DNA from: Trifolium pratense
Taxonomy: Eukaryota; Streptophyta; Magnoliopsida; Fabales; Fabaceae
Assembly: GCF_020283565.1 (NCBI RefSeq)
Contig: NC_060062.1
Coordinates: 29,696,251 to 29,760,250, forward strand
DNA: 64,000 bases
Direction: 5' to 3'
This document shows positions 23,150 through 35,176 of this stretch, one piece after another. Each line of letters starts with the position of its first letter. Within the stretch, counting starts at the first letter, position 1. The notes below the pieces were generated by a model that did not search any database, was not told the DNA's origin, and was given only the letters and a program-made list of their open reading frames with translations. The translations under genes and the position numbers were made by a program.

Positions 23150-26132
23150 ATCCCCCACTTGAATTTAAAAGAAAATTCCAAAATATCGTAGGACGCTTCT
23201 AAAAGATTGTGCATAAGCAAAGGTGTCTATGACTTGAACCTTTACATAGCAAGTAAGAGCCCGATTTAGTAAGAGTGACACTTGTCTTGAACTCTAACTC
23301 GGATTTTTCTCAAACCCGCACACAACCTTTTCTTAAGGTGTATCTTTATAGCCCGTGCTTTAATGGCCCTGCACGTGTATCCCAGTTTCATGAACGCTCT
23401 AGGAATTCGCCTCTAAATTCCATAGGAACCGGCCTCAGTTCCACATTCATATAGGTGAGTCTATCAAGAGTACTCCTGAAGCTTGGTACTCCACTCATAC
23501 AGAGTATAGATCTCATTAAGAGTTTTATTATCTCATCCTTTCGCTTTCAGGAATCATGCTTTTCTTATTTTTACTTGCATGATCATCTTTAACTCCTCAC
23601 AACTTGTTATTACCCATTGAACCTATTTCTTGGGATCTCCAGTCATTTAGGTTGGGTTTCCATCATGAGAAATTCATTTAGGCATTAATTAGTCCCATCT
23701 TTCCAGATGTATTATGGACTTCCTCTTTAGCTATTCCTTTCGTCAAAGGATCTGCTAAATTTTTCATCAGCGTGCTCATGACCCATTCTTACAACACCTT
23801 TAGAGACTAACTATCTCACTGTGTTGTGCTTCCATTTAATCGACGTCTTTTACCATTATAATAACGGTTCTCAATTTATGCAATAGCCGCGGTACTATCG
23901 CAATGGATCAACACATCTGGCATAGATTATTCCATAAAGGAATGTCAAATTGCAAGCAACCAACTTGCTTCTTCACTAGCTGAGGCTAATGGTATCATTT
24001 CAGACTTCATATTGGATTAAGCCAATATAGTATGTTTCTCTGATTTCCAAGATACAATTTCTCTACTATATATTCCAAATATATAGTCACTAATTGTTTT
24101 GGAATCATATAATAATGTATTCCAATCTACATCATTGTATCCTTCAAGAATATCAGAAAATCTCTAATAATAATATGATATGAGATTCATGGTCATTTTT
24201 ATCTCATGAATCTCTCAATAGCATACCAATGCTAGTTCTTCGGTTTACTAACAAACCGGCACAACAGTACCACAACATATGTAATGCTACGACATATGCA
24301 ACGTCGGGTCAAGTACAATCAGTGACATATCAAATGCGGCAACATATATAGGCTTTCATATTCTGATTGTCTTACACTTTCACCAGTGTTCTTCCATAGT
24401 TTTTACACTATGATCGTATAGTATGCACAAACAAATTTGCTTCCGTAAATATATTTCTTTAAAACTTTCTCATCATAGTGAGATTGATTTAAGGATGGAT
24501 CAATAATCTCAATATCCAAGATTACATTTACTTCGAAATTCATTTGACAATCATCAAATTGTCAAACTTTTCATGTCATTTCATATGGCTTGTTTAAGAC
24601 TCTACAAAGTCTTATCCAAGTTATCGACTTTAGTTTTCATGCCCATGAGTTAAAAAAAATATTTAGGTTGTTCCATAAAAAATTCTTCTTCCAATTCACT
24701 ATTTAAAAAAGTAATTATAACATCCATTTGGCCCTACGGATATTATTCTTGTAATTGGAGAAAACATGTTGAAAAGATATATATTTGTTTTCCTTTCTAA
24801 AATTTATTTATAATCATTCAATTTTTACTCATGAGGCAAGTCTACTAAATGTCAAGTCTTGTTAGACAATAGATAATTCATCTCATTATTTACGGCTACC
24901 ACCATAAATCAACATAGAGAATCTATCTCATCATTTACGGCTACAACCATAAATCAGCATCCAAGAAAGACAGTTTCTTGGAGGTTCGTTGGATCCTTTT
25001 AATCTATAAACCATGTAATCAGGTTCATACTTTTTAGCAACTTTTGCTATCTTACCTCTTCGAGGTTCTATTACATCTTGTTTGATGTTCTCATTACAAC
25101 TTCTGATCACTGGAATGTGACCAGGTACAATGCCCCCACTAGAGCCCCCACTATTTCTCAATTTTAAAGAGAAATTCATTTTCATAGAAATCATTTTTTG
25201 ATTCTATGACCATTTTAGCATTTAGGCAACAACCTATAAGCTTTGATGTTAATTGTGTATCAACAAATACACATTCATAGGCTCTACTAGTGAGTTAAAC
25301 TCTCTTGGAGTTGAGAATTTGAACCTACGTCAAATTACTCCAAGTTCAAAAAATAAGACAAGTTAAATTGTCTTTTCTACAAAATTTCACAAGTAAATTT
25401 TGTTCTTGCACTTAGGCACTCTATTTAGCACAAAACAATCAATTAATTGAATTCCCCCACTAATGAGACGCAATGCCGAAATTAAACATGACTGTAACAA
25501 CTAGCTCGGTAAAAGGTTCTTTATTTTTATTTTATTTTTCTTTACCGTTCAACTCAAAGGAGTAAGTTGTAGTTGTTTCATGTATAATTTCATTCTCATT
25601 AAAAAATGTGGGAATCAAATTTTGTGCCTTATAACAAAATGAAGTTACTTGACTTTCTTATTGAACTAATTTTCAATTTCAATTCCAAAGAATTGAAACA
25701 TGTCAAGAACATCATTTATCACTTTTATTTTCCATAAGATTTATGAAAAATAATCTCAACATTCATCAACAAAAGTGATGAGTATCTTTTTCTGTTTCTA
25801 GTGTTGTTGTTCGAGACAACAAACACTTCGTTATTTTTCTGATCTTGCTTTACAACTTTTTCTTTCAAAAGAAGACAAGTTATCAGACTTTCAAGTGCAT
25901 CTTCTTTAGACTTTTTATCATTTTTAAACTTGTTCAATTGTTTCAAATACAATTGAAATATAATCCTTCAACACGTTAGCAACTCTTTTATTGTTCTAAA
26001 AATATGATTTATTTTGTTGCTAATGTTTGAAGTGATTCCCTTTAAACCAAAATGGTTTGCCATAGTCAGCGACATAATTATATGAACCAGTAATTTCTTC
26101 GGTAGCCATGGCAGAAAGAAACGTCTTAAAAT
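23150..26132 (-). pseudogene. Degenerate copia gag-pol remnants
   Basis: On the - strand a gag start (MATEEITGSYNYVADYGKPF) lies at 26109 downward and soon meets stops. An integrase-RT linker-like segment is at 25194-24931 (KKYEPDYMVYRLKGS). A stop-ridden RNase H is at about 23900-23690 (CDSTAAIA, then NLADPLTKGIAKEE). Most of integrase and reverse transcriptase is deleted or unrecognisable. The internal region is about 3 kb, against 4-5 kb for a complete copia element. Confidence 0.75.
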
Positions 26133-27599
26133 TGTTGTTTTTGGATTTAAAAAACCGTTAAAAAATAATTTTTACAGCCACCGAAGAGATTACTGGGTTG
26201 AGTCGCGGACTAGGTCGCTCTCTTTAAGACGTTTCGTGGCACTGCCCAAAATTGTGCAAGCAGACTATCAACCACGCCGTCCCCAGGATAAAACAGCCCA
26301 GTTTCAACTGTATACCGATATGCTACTGCACGGTAGAAATCGGTCAAAGAATGCACCTTCATGAATGGTACTACAATACCACTCGAATTGATGCTACGAC
26401 ATCATTCTATGTTTCATCGGTGATTCAGTGGTACTACAATACCACTCAAATTGATGCTACAACGTCAATCTATGAATCAACGGTACTACGATACCACATG
26501 TGGTACTACAATACCACATGTATTGATGATATTACAATATCAATCAATATAATGACACTAAGGCCATTCCAATATGGTACTAAAACCATTCTTAAATCAA
26601 AGGGATAATGGTACTAAGACCATTCTTTATTTTAAGGAACTAGTGATATTTGATCAGTCATAACCAAAACCAAGTTAATACTAATACAAGTACTAGTATA
26701 AAAATGGTCTGATACTTACTATTGTAAATTAACAACAACCATGTGATTAACAAGATAAAGAATTTGTTCTTCTCTAAACAATTCATTCAGAATAAAAATT
26801 AAGACCAATATTTCCTATTAGCATGACCAAATAAATAGTGGAACTAGTTCTTGCTAGTTAAAAAACAACATCACCATAAATAGTCTTATATTGGAAAATT
26901 CCTAAAAAATCTTTGCAGACGAAAAACAAGTGTAGGTAAGATATCCTTTAACTATTATAAAACATCTTTATCCATATGTTATACATATAGGTAGAAGGTA
27001 ATTAATCACATTAAGAACCTTTCTCATGAAAAAGAGTTGTAACACATTTATTATAAACACTTGGCAAATTCCATCGACAACAAAAGAATGATATAGTTCA
27101 TAATTGATAATGAAAATTATAGGTAATCATGTACCTCTTTCCTGACAGTATGAATATCATAAAGCTTGCAAATACCTTGATTAAAGATGAGAGCTATCTT
27201 TGAAGAGTTCCGATTCAAACAAAACAAAAACAAATTGCCATTACAATTGAGAGCTTTTGTTTTTATCATCATTTCTAGCGACAGCTAGAGGTTAATATTT
27301 GTTTTCACTATTTTCACAAAAAATGAAAAGCTTCTTCTTTTGTGAATTGAGCAATCGGTTTTGTAAGTCTAGCCTTCAAGTAGAATTATTCTCCCATAAA
27401 CTTGTCAGTTACAAATTGATGGAAAATAAATCATAATAAAATAAATAAATGTGAAACTTAATTTTATTTATTTCGTCAAAATACACACTAGTATGCTACA
27501 ACATACTAGTATGCTACAACATACTAGTATGCTCCAGTACCCGATATGGGACTCGATTTTATTTTCAATTCACACACCAATGTGAACTTTGTTCCAACA
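26133..27599 (-). repeat. 5' LTR of the defective copia element
   Basis: Same 1467-bp sequence as 21683-23149 at offset 4450, with three substitutions. It should hold the promoter, on the - strand. Two segments (26177-26197 and 26223-26235) are complementary, in RNA, to sequence just downstream of the LTR. Confidence 0.9.
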
Positions 27600-27604
27600 A
27601 GGTT

Positions 27605-28259
27605 TATTCGACGTTGATAAGTGACGATGTTTTAAAAGTGATGGTTGATTTATTTGCCGTTGTCATGTGATTAATTGTGGTTGTGTCGATGTCTTAAACG
27701 AGGTGTGTTATTCAAACACAAATTTTGAGACACAAAATTAACACAACTCTCTTTCCACTCACAAGCACGCAAAACGAGGTATGCAAAAAATATTAAAAAA
27801 ATCAAAAGAGTATATTTGTTGTATTTTTATCAAATAAATGTGTTTACATAATATTTTCCGTCTTGAACTGTTGTATTTGCGTGTCTCATGCATTCATTTA
27901 TGTTAGTTCAGTGATGATGTTTTAGTGCTTATACACAGTGACGATGTAAAGTGCCAATAGGGATGTTCAGTAAAATTAACTAAATATACTTACGAAAAAA
28001 TCATTCAAAAATGCAAGTTATCAATCTAGGGACCAAAATTGAGAATAATTTTCTTAGACTCAAAATTTAATAAAAATTAAGTAAGGAAAAAACTTACAAG
28101 GTTATTGAGACCAAAAATATATACTTGAAGTATATATATAGCTCACTTAATTAAAGAACTTAAATTTTAATTCAAATTCATCTCATTTGATTCATAAATC
28201 AAATTTAATAAATTAATTATAAAAATGAATCTTAAATTTTGTTCGAATTGGCTTAATCA
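27605..28259. other. AT-rich intergenic sequence
   Basis: No gene or repeat was recognised. GACGATGTTTTA-type short motifs recur on both sides of the copia element (near 21665 and 27625, 27915), showing the insertion split one locus. Confidence 0.4.
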
Positions 28260-28275
28260 TTCTTCTCACAACTCT

Positions 28276-28435
28276 TTTTTTGAACAAGCTAAAATGATAT
28301 ATATTAACAAAAGTCTCATCAGCACAAGAGGTGTCAAGAAAAACTACCAAAGTTTACAAAGAGTCAAAAAAATAAAAACAACATACAAGGCCCAAACAAA
28401 GTAAAATACTAAACCACCAATTATGGTAGTTTGAG
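28276..28435 (-). mobile_element. 5'-truncated LINE tail
   Basis: On the - strand it resembles the 3' end of the LINE at 3284-11398: ACTTTGTTTGGG, then CTTGTAAACTTT-like and GCTTGTTC followed by an A run. A 16-bp duplication, ttcttctcacaactct, flanks it at 28260-28275 and 28436-28451. Confidence 0.88.
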
Positions 28436-28451
28436 TTCTTCTCACAACTCT

Positions 28452-28927
28452 AGATTCAACCAAACACGAACCCTAATTAAAACCAGCCGACCCTAGTTTT
28501 TCTGTGAGAGAAAAACTCTTTTTTTTTTTTTAAGTTCTCTTTCTTCTTTGTTCATTGGAGAGAGGTGGTTTTAGCATTTTTCTAGAATTTTGTGTTTGCT
28601 ATAGTAATAAATAACTATTCCTGAGAAATCATTATTACCGGGAACTTTTTATCTATGTATATAATTCATAAATCGTTATCATATTGCCTATCTAAACTCT
28701 AATCCACTTAAACCAATGAAAATCTTTCATTTAGCCATTGTTATTTTATTATTGCTTTGGGGTTACTGTTCATTTTTTAAAAAATAAATGTGCATTTTAT
28801 TATTTTGTATATTTTATTATTTTGGGTTCAAAATAGTTAGTATTTACTAATAATCTTTCGTCAAATCTTTGTGTATATAGCGTGTTGGCTGATTTCCGAA
28901 GCAATTTACTGATGATTTTTGTATGCA
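28452..28927. other. Intergenic sequence, nothing recognised
   Basis: No gene, RNA or repeat could be supported here. Confidence 0.4.
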
Positions 28928-28932
28928 AATTC

Positions 28933-31612
28933 TGTAACACCCTTAATTTACCCCTTTATTTTATTTGTGAAAAAGTTAATTTTATTTATTTAATAAGAAT
29001 GTCACACATACTCAACGTAACTATGTCCTCAAATGATTAGAAATTATGCAGCGGAGAATAAAAATTAAACCAATAATATAAGTTTCAAAGTTCAAATTGA
29101 AATGATTGAATCAAAACGACATAGTCCAATTGTTAATAAAGAATTAGTAGCATAATTAAATAAAAGTTTTCCCCAACAACATTCTAACAGAGCGACTCCA
29201 ATTAAATAGCAAAACAACAGCTATCTGAACGCATCAGCTATGACTCATCACCTACCTGAAAATCTACGGTTGCACACCGTAGGGCCAAGCCAGAAGGGGG
29301 AATGTAAATGTGAGCGACAATACATCAAGAAAGTAACTGAATTAAAACGTAATAACTAGCAACATCATAAACAACAACAAGACCACCTAAGCGGATGGTC
29401 ACGCGCATTCATCAGTCAACCACAATCATCAATCAACAATTAAATAAAGAGAAATAACAACAACATTTAAATAAAGAAATATAATTAAAATGCATGCAAT
29501 GCGCCTAGACTCGCTACATGCATGTGGTACCAATAGCAACGTCATTTCTAGTTTTACATCATAGAGGATCAACATCATTATAAGCAACGTCATTTTCAAC
29601 TTCATTAGGCAACTTCATTTTCAACATCATTTATACAACTTCAATAAGCAACGTCATTAGACATATGAATGAATGCATGTCATGTTATAATAAACAACGT
29701 CAATAGGCAACATCATTTAACAACTTCGATAGACAACTTCATCATCATTATAACAACATCAATAAACAACGTCCATAAGCAACTACAACAATAACAATTA
29801 CAACATCATAATTTCGGCACAACTCCAACATCATTAAAATAGATAATTCAACATCGTTATAACCACGTAGCTCAACATCATTATTCAACGAAACAACAAT
29901 TCAAACAACACAATTACTATCAACGAGCGACTTAAAACAACACCGATACACAACAATTATTAGCAACTTCGATTACAACACCAACTAAAACTCCATAACT
30001 CAATTAATCATTCACTCCTCTCCAAAACAACAACCTATTACTCCTTTTTAACAGTACTCATAACCCAAATCATCTTGATTTAGTTTACGACGAAAAGTAT
30101 GAATTTTAAATCAATTTAATTAATAACAATTGTGAAATAAATTCAAATCCTTAATATTATATAAAAACAGGGAGAGTGAGATACACCAGGGGGTTCCAAA
30201 ATATTCAAAATACCGTACATAAAATTTTGGGAAATTTTCACGAAATTATAATATTTTTAATCACCTTTTTACTCCAAATAATTAATTAAAAATAGCTACG
30301 TGTGTCCAAAAATTACCAAAGAGGTACCAAAATTTCAAGAAAATTATTTACTATTTTTTCATATAACAATTTTTAAAAACGGATCCTCCCTTCCCTCTCA
30401 CGCGCCCCCACGCGCCACTGCTGCGAGTGGGCATAGCCGGCGCGTCACTATTCATCTTCTTCACCCGTTTGGCTGCAAAACGGGTTGCTCGACCCGGTTC
30501 CTCGACCCGACTCGTTCTCTCTCATTTCTCAACGAAAATTGACGTTCTTTATACCGTGTTGATCGTCATTGAATTTATGAAAGATACCCGATCATAGTTC
30601 TTAAAATCGGCAACTTAATCGCTTAAATCCAACAAGGTTTATATGTTTCTTTTTTAAAAAAAAAAAAACATTGTTCAAAAGCTTTGATCGTTATTGTTCT
30701 TCTACTCAAGAAAATCTCATAAACGTTCCTAAATTGTTTAGGACTCTTAAAGGATCATAAAAACTCAACTTGTGATTAGTTAGACTAAAAAACATCATTT
30801 TTAATAAATCTTAGTTTTTCTCAAACTCTTGAACCCACCCCATCATTGAACGCATAAGTTCATCTAAAGCCGACCCCAATTACGAATTAATTCAGCAACA
30901 TCACAGACAATACAACATCATTGGTCATAAGGATAAAAATCACAATAACACAAGAACATCATCATAGTAAAGTTCAAATTTCACATTCAAGTAATTCAAC
31001 AACAACAACAACAACTACAACATCACATGCATAAGAGCAACAACTTAAACACATATAATAAATACATCATAGTATTCTTATTGAATTCAGAATTTCAAGA
31101 GTATAAAGCTCCCTTACTTGTTTTTGCGGTGATTTCCCTAAGGTTTGAGATCGAGTTCCTTCCTCCCCTTCATTCTCTTCTCTCCCACGTGCCTTCTCTC
31201 TTTCTCACACTTGCACTCTTGATTTTATTTTTATTTTTGTTTCTATCAAAATGTTGACTATTCCTATTTCCTAACTTTACTCATCTTTAAACCACTTTAT
31301 TTCAAAGAACAAGATTTTCAATATAATTAAAGTGAATTTATTAAAATTAAAGTCATGGTTTTCTTTTATTTTTATTTTTACTACAATCTTATTCACACCC
31401 CCCCCCCCTCTTTGCTCTCAACACCTCATTATCTAATTTTTCTACTTCTTTTTCTTTTTAATTTGATTTTAGTTCACCAACATCATTCTGCTCATTTATT
31501 TTCCCATGATTAATTATTTAACACATCAAAATAATTAAACAACAATCAACACAAGCACCTTTTAATAATAAAAAAATATTAATAAACTAATTCTAAAAGT
31601 TAGGGCGTTACA
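28933..31612. mobile_element. Solo LTR, about 2.7 kb
   Basis: It starts TGTAACACCC, ends GGGCGTTACA, and has a perfect 5-bp duplication, aattc (28928-28932 and 31613-31617). No second LTR, primer site or coding domain lies inside, so it is most simply a solo LTR left by recombination. The 5'-TG...CA-3' ends do not fix the orientation. Part of it (29540-29960) is an irregular array of caacgtcatt/caacttcatt motifs. The size and termini suggest a Ty3/gypsy origin, but that is inference. Confidence 0.75.
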
Positions 31613-31617
31613 AATTC

Positions 31618-32016
31618 ATCATCTCATTCTTTTGGTTGATCTAAATAAAACACGATTTAAAGTGTTGCTAACAAAAAAAGAGGTCAAACAAAATTTACAT
31701 TCTGCATATTTTTTATCATATTCAATTTTGAGCATGAGTTAAGTTAGTTTATTTTTGCGATAATATGTTTTGAATGACATATTCAATAATAAAGTAGTTT
31801 ATCTAACTCATAATTTTCCAATGATGAGATTTATAATACAAAAAATTTATATTTCAACATCATTTTTTTCTTTTTCTTTTTTGATAATTCATTTCTCTCT
31901 CATAGCCAATTATATGTTGGCATTTCAACTTGAACAAAAAAAAATATATGTTGTCTTTTTAAGAGTTAATTCAAGCTTCAAGGAATGGGTTAAAAATATT
32001 ATTACAAATGATAATA
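31618..32016. other. AT-rich intergenic sequence
   Basis: No gene was supported. Its end holds the left target duplication of the next retroposon. Confidence 0.4.
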
Positions 32017-32735
32017 AACAATATACTAATAGTGAACCGCCCCAACTTTTTCCTCTTCCCTCTTCAATCCAAACATTCAAGGCAAGATGTAGCTTTGATC
32101 TCGGTGGTGCGATGAGTGACTTATGTTCTCCTCACCTCCTTTCGATCCTTCCTTTCCGGCGGCCATTTCTTCTCCATCCGCCGTCGTTTTTTCGCCGGTG
32201 TGTTGTATGAGTGGTTGTGGTTCCTTTTCTGGGTTGGTGGGTCGCGTGGCTAGTCGATGCTTGTCTCCACCGAGTTGGAAGGGTTGGGTTTATGTTTTAG
32301 GCTCACCAGAGTCTCTTGTTTGTCTGTTTACAGCTTCTATTCGCCGGCGGTTTATTTGTTTTTGTTCGTCAGTTGGTCGTTGGCTGTTCGTTTTGTAAGT
32401 CTCTGGCTTTTGTTCTTGTGTTTGTTTTTACATTTTCGTGTTTTTGGTTGTTATGAGATTGGGGAGATTTAGATCTGTTTACTGTGGCTGGTTTCTTAGA
32501 CACGAAAGGGTCTGTTGGTTCTTTTAACCAGAAAGGCTCTGGTTGGTGATTAACGTGTTGGACTCATCCCTCGATCTGGGTTCATACATCTTTTTTCTTG
32601 TGTTACTACTTGTGTTGGGTTCCTGTTCTCTTTTGATTCTCTGATGCTCCAGATCTGTTGAGATCTGCAGGTCTCAAGGCGTTAGGTTTGCCTCCACTTT
32701 GGTACAAGGTGCTTATCCGTCTCAGTTCCTGTGAC

Positions 32736-33287
32736 TAGGGTTGGGAATAGGCCAGGCGGCCTACGGGCGCCTTCGGTCTGGCTTGTTTATTAAAAATGTT
32801 AGGCTCGGGCTTTGAAAAAAGCATATTTACATAAATAGGTCAGGCTCAGACTTTTAAAAAAGCCTACAAAGTCTGATAGGCCGGTCTGTTTATATTTAAT
32901 AATTATTAGTATTTATGTAATATTATTATTTATATAATAATTTTTTTATGGAATACTTAACTTTGTCGTAATCGTATTTGTTATTTTATTAGCTTTTAAT
33001 TCTTGTGCTAATTATTTTATTAGCTTTTTCTTAATGTTGTAGAAATTATAAAAATTTAAATGTGAAATAGGCTTTAAAGCCTGTTTAACCTATTTAAAAA
33101 GACTATATAGAGATGTTTATGTAACACACTTTTAAACAGGCTACAAGGCCAGACCAAGCTTTAAAAAGGCTCAGGCCAGACCAAAAAAAATTGCATTTGA
33201 TAGGCCGTAGGCCACACTTAGGCTTGGAGAAAAATCGTAGGTCAGGCCTGTCAAAGCCTGGCCTGCCCTGACCTATTCCCAACCCTA
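32736..33287. mobile_element. Non-autonomous hAT element
   Basis: TIRs TAGGGTTGGGAATAGG and CCTATTCCCAACCCTA, with a perfect 8-bp duplication cctgtgac at 32728-32735 and 33288-33295. It is AT-rich internally, with GGCC/AGGC subterminal motifs. Another member of the family is at 54796-55243. Confidence 0.9.
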
Positions 33288-33616
33288 CCTGTGACTGTTC
33301 TCGGACTGTTTTGCTCGAAAGAGCTTTGATGCTTGCTGACTTGTTAAGGGAGTTGTTGGTGCGTGGTTCTGGATTCCGTGTTGGCGGTCGTTGCATTCGC
33401 CAGTTTGAAGCCTAATTGTTCTCTGCAAATTTTCACTCTTCTCCTTTTTTTGTAACTTGGTTTCGCACCCTTGCGCAGGTTCGCTGGGTTGTGCTCGAGA
33501 TTAGTATTGTTTGTTAAGATTTATTAGGATTGTTTTGATTTATCACGATGTATTTTTTTACCTGGGTTAGGTCTGATGTCCCCCAAACTTTGTATTTCTT
33601 TGTTTTATTTAATCAA

Positions 33617-34022
33617 GGCTTAATTAGTCTTTTGGTCCCTTAAAGATATTTTAGGTTTCACAATAGTCCCTTAAAGAAAAAAAGGTTCGGATTGGTCCCT
33701 TAAAGACACATTTGTTTCTCAATTGGTCATTTTCGTCAATTTTTTACAAAAAAACGTTAGTTTAGTTGACTGAATTGTGGATGTCATTAAGTGTAAGTGG
33801 TTCACCAAAAACCTTATTAATTTTTAAAATTTTAACCATTTGAATTTTTTGTTATATTTGGAGTTAAAATTTAACGGAAAGGACCAATATGGCAAACATA
33901 TATGTCTTTAAGGGACCAATCTGTGTCTTTTTTCTTTAAGGGACCAATCCAGACCTTTTTTTCTTTAAGGGACCATTGTGAAACCTAAAATGTCTTTAAG
34001 GGACCAATTAACTAATTAAGCC
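33617..34022. mobile_element. MULE MITE, same family as 14618-14930
   Basis: Ends GGCTTAATTAGT and ACTAATTAAGCC, with a perfect 9-bp duplication tttaatcaa at 33608-33616 and 34023-34031. RGTCCCTTAAAG-type motifs start at 33634, 33665, 33694 and 33725. From the right they are at 34005, 33974 and 33945. It is non-coding. Confidence 0.9.
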
Positions 34023-34081
34023 TTTAATCAATTTTTTCTTTTGCTTAGAAAAAAATTACAACTGAAAAAAAAAAAAAAAAG

Positions 34082-34123
34082 AGAACAATATACTATTTTT
34101 TTTTGACAAAGAACAATATACTA
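34082..34123 (-). repeat. Tail-only retroposition scar
   Basis: agaacaatatacta (34082-34095 and 34110-34123) flanks T9-GACAA. It has partly duplicated the target repeat of the retroposon to its left. Confidence 0.7.
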
Positions 34124-34128
34124 ATAGT

Positions 34129-34882
34129 AACTTCAAATGTGGTGTAACTTTTTCGAAATGTATAAACACATATTTGAATCTATATCATATTTAGATAACT
34201 TTTGATAATACTCATTGTTTTAATTTTAAATTTACCCCATATACTTTCGTAAAAAATAAAATAAAAATTACTACCTATACAAATAATTGTTTGACAATAT
34301 AGTATAAGTGAAATGCTTAATATAGCGAAAATAAATATAACGAATGTTTCATAAGCATGGTATCAAGGAACAAACACAACCAACCTACCTTGCATTATGT
34401 TAAGAATATATAGATTTTTAATTAATCAATTAGACTTAGTTGATAGGTTATTAAGTTGGTTAGAAGGTTAGAAAATTAATTAGGGAGTTAGTTACTCCAA
34501 ATAGTACTATAAACAAGTTACTCCATTGTACATTTTACTCATTTTTTATCAATCTATATTCATTCGATATGAATTTTTATGAGTATATTTCTCATGAATA
34601 CTCTTATACTCTCTATCTTGTTTATGAGTATGATCTTCATCCCTATTATTCAATGATTCTGAACACATTATTTCCGTAATCCAACTGCTCATATTTTTAT
34701 TTTTATTTTGGAAAATTCATCTTCAGTATTCAAAATTGTGTGAGTTTGGTTTGTGTATAACTTTTTAGACATTCTATAATGTTTCCATGCTTATGATGCT
34801 CTACATACCAACCAAGTGTCATTTTTTGGGCAACATGTTTTGAAATGTCATCAAAGATTGGTTCAATTTTTTTTGACATAAA
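34129..34882. other. Intergenic sequence with possible old LTR remnant
   Basis: No gene. The segment beginning tgttaagaatatatag (about 34397) has the look of a copia LTR start, but I could not find its other end. Confidence 0.35.
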
Positions 34883-35061
34883 TGATAGCTTATGAAATAA
34901 TATTAATTATTTTGTATATGTTGTTTGCCTGATAGATAGCCTAATTTTTGTATATATAATTATGCAGTTACCTAATATATAGCCTGATTGGTAACAACAA
35001 TGTAACAGATATATATATTGGTTGATCAGCAATGAGAAGGACACGAAATTGTATTCCTTTA
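34883..35061 (+). repeat. 5' LTR of the copia element
   Basis: Starts TGATAGC and ends CCTTTA. It contains a short (TA)4 run that is the equivalent of the insertion point in the 3' LTR. Confidence 0.88.
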
Positions 35062-35176
35062 TGGTATCACGAGTCTAGGGTTTTCTTTCTTGCTTCCGCA
35101 GCCCCTATTGACTAAACGATCCCGTCAATTTTCTTCTTCTTTCTCCCTGCTTTATTTTTTTTTTCTTCTGTCAACC

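Larger units (their letters stand above)
21683..27599 (-). mobile_element. Young, defective Ty1/copia LTR retrotransposon
   Basis: Two 1467-bp LTRs (21683-23149 and 26133-27599) are flanked by a perfect 5-bp duplication, aggtt (21678-21682 and 27600-27604). They differ at only 3 sites by eye (22692, 23005, 23046). The internal 2983 bp keeps its coding traces on the - strand, so 26133-27599 is the functional 5' LTR. A polypurine tract (AAGTGGGGGAT on -) abuts the LTR at 23150. No standard initiator-Met primer site follows the 5' LTR. Gag, integrase and RT are mostly lost, so the copy must have moved in trans. Confidence 0.92.
32034..34081 (+). mobile_element. ORF-less retroposon with poly(A) tail
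   Basis: A 17-bp duplication, aacaatatactaatagt, lies at 32017-32033 and 34112-34128. A long A run (34066-34081) precedes the right copy. The body is richer in G and T than its surroundings, with 5'-UTR-like C/T tracts near the start and no long ORF. It is interrupted by a hAT (32736-33287) and a MULE (33617-34022), leaving about 1.07 kb of retroposon. It may be an internally deleted LINE or a processed non-coding RNA; I cannot identify the source. A tail-only insertion (34082-34123) lies in its right flank. Confidence 0.7.

Noticed and set aside
32123..32472. Short Cys/Ser-rich + strand ORFs
   Set aside because: They overlap in different frames inside a non-coding retroposon body and match no family.
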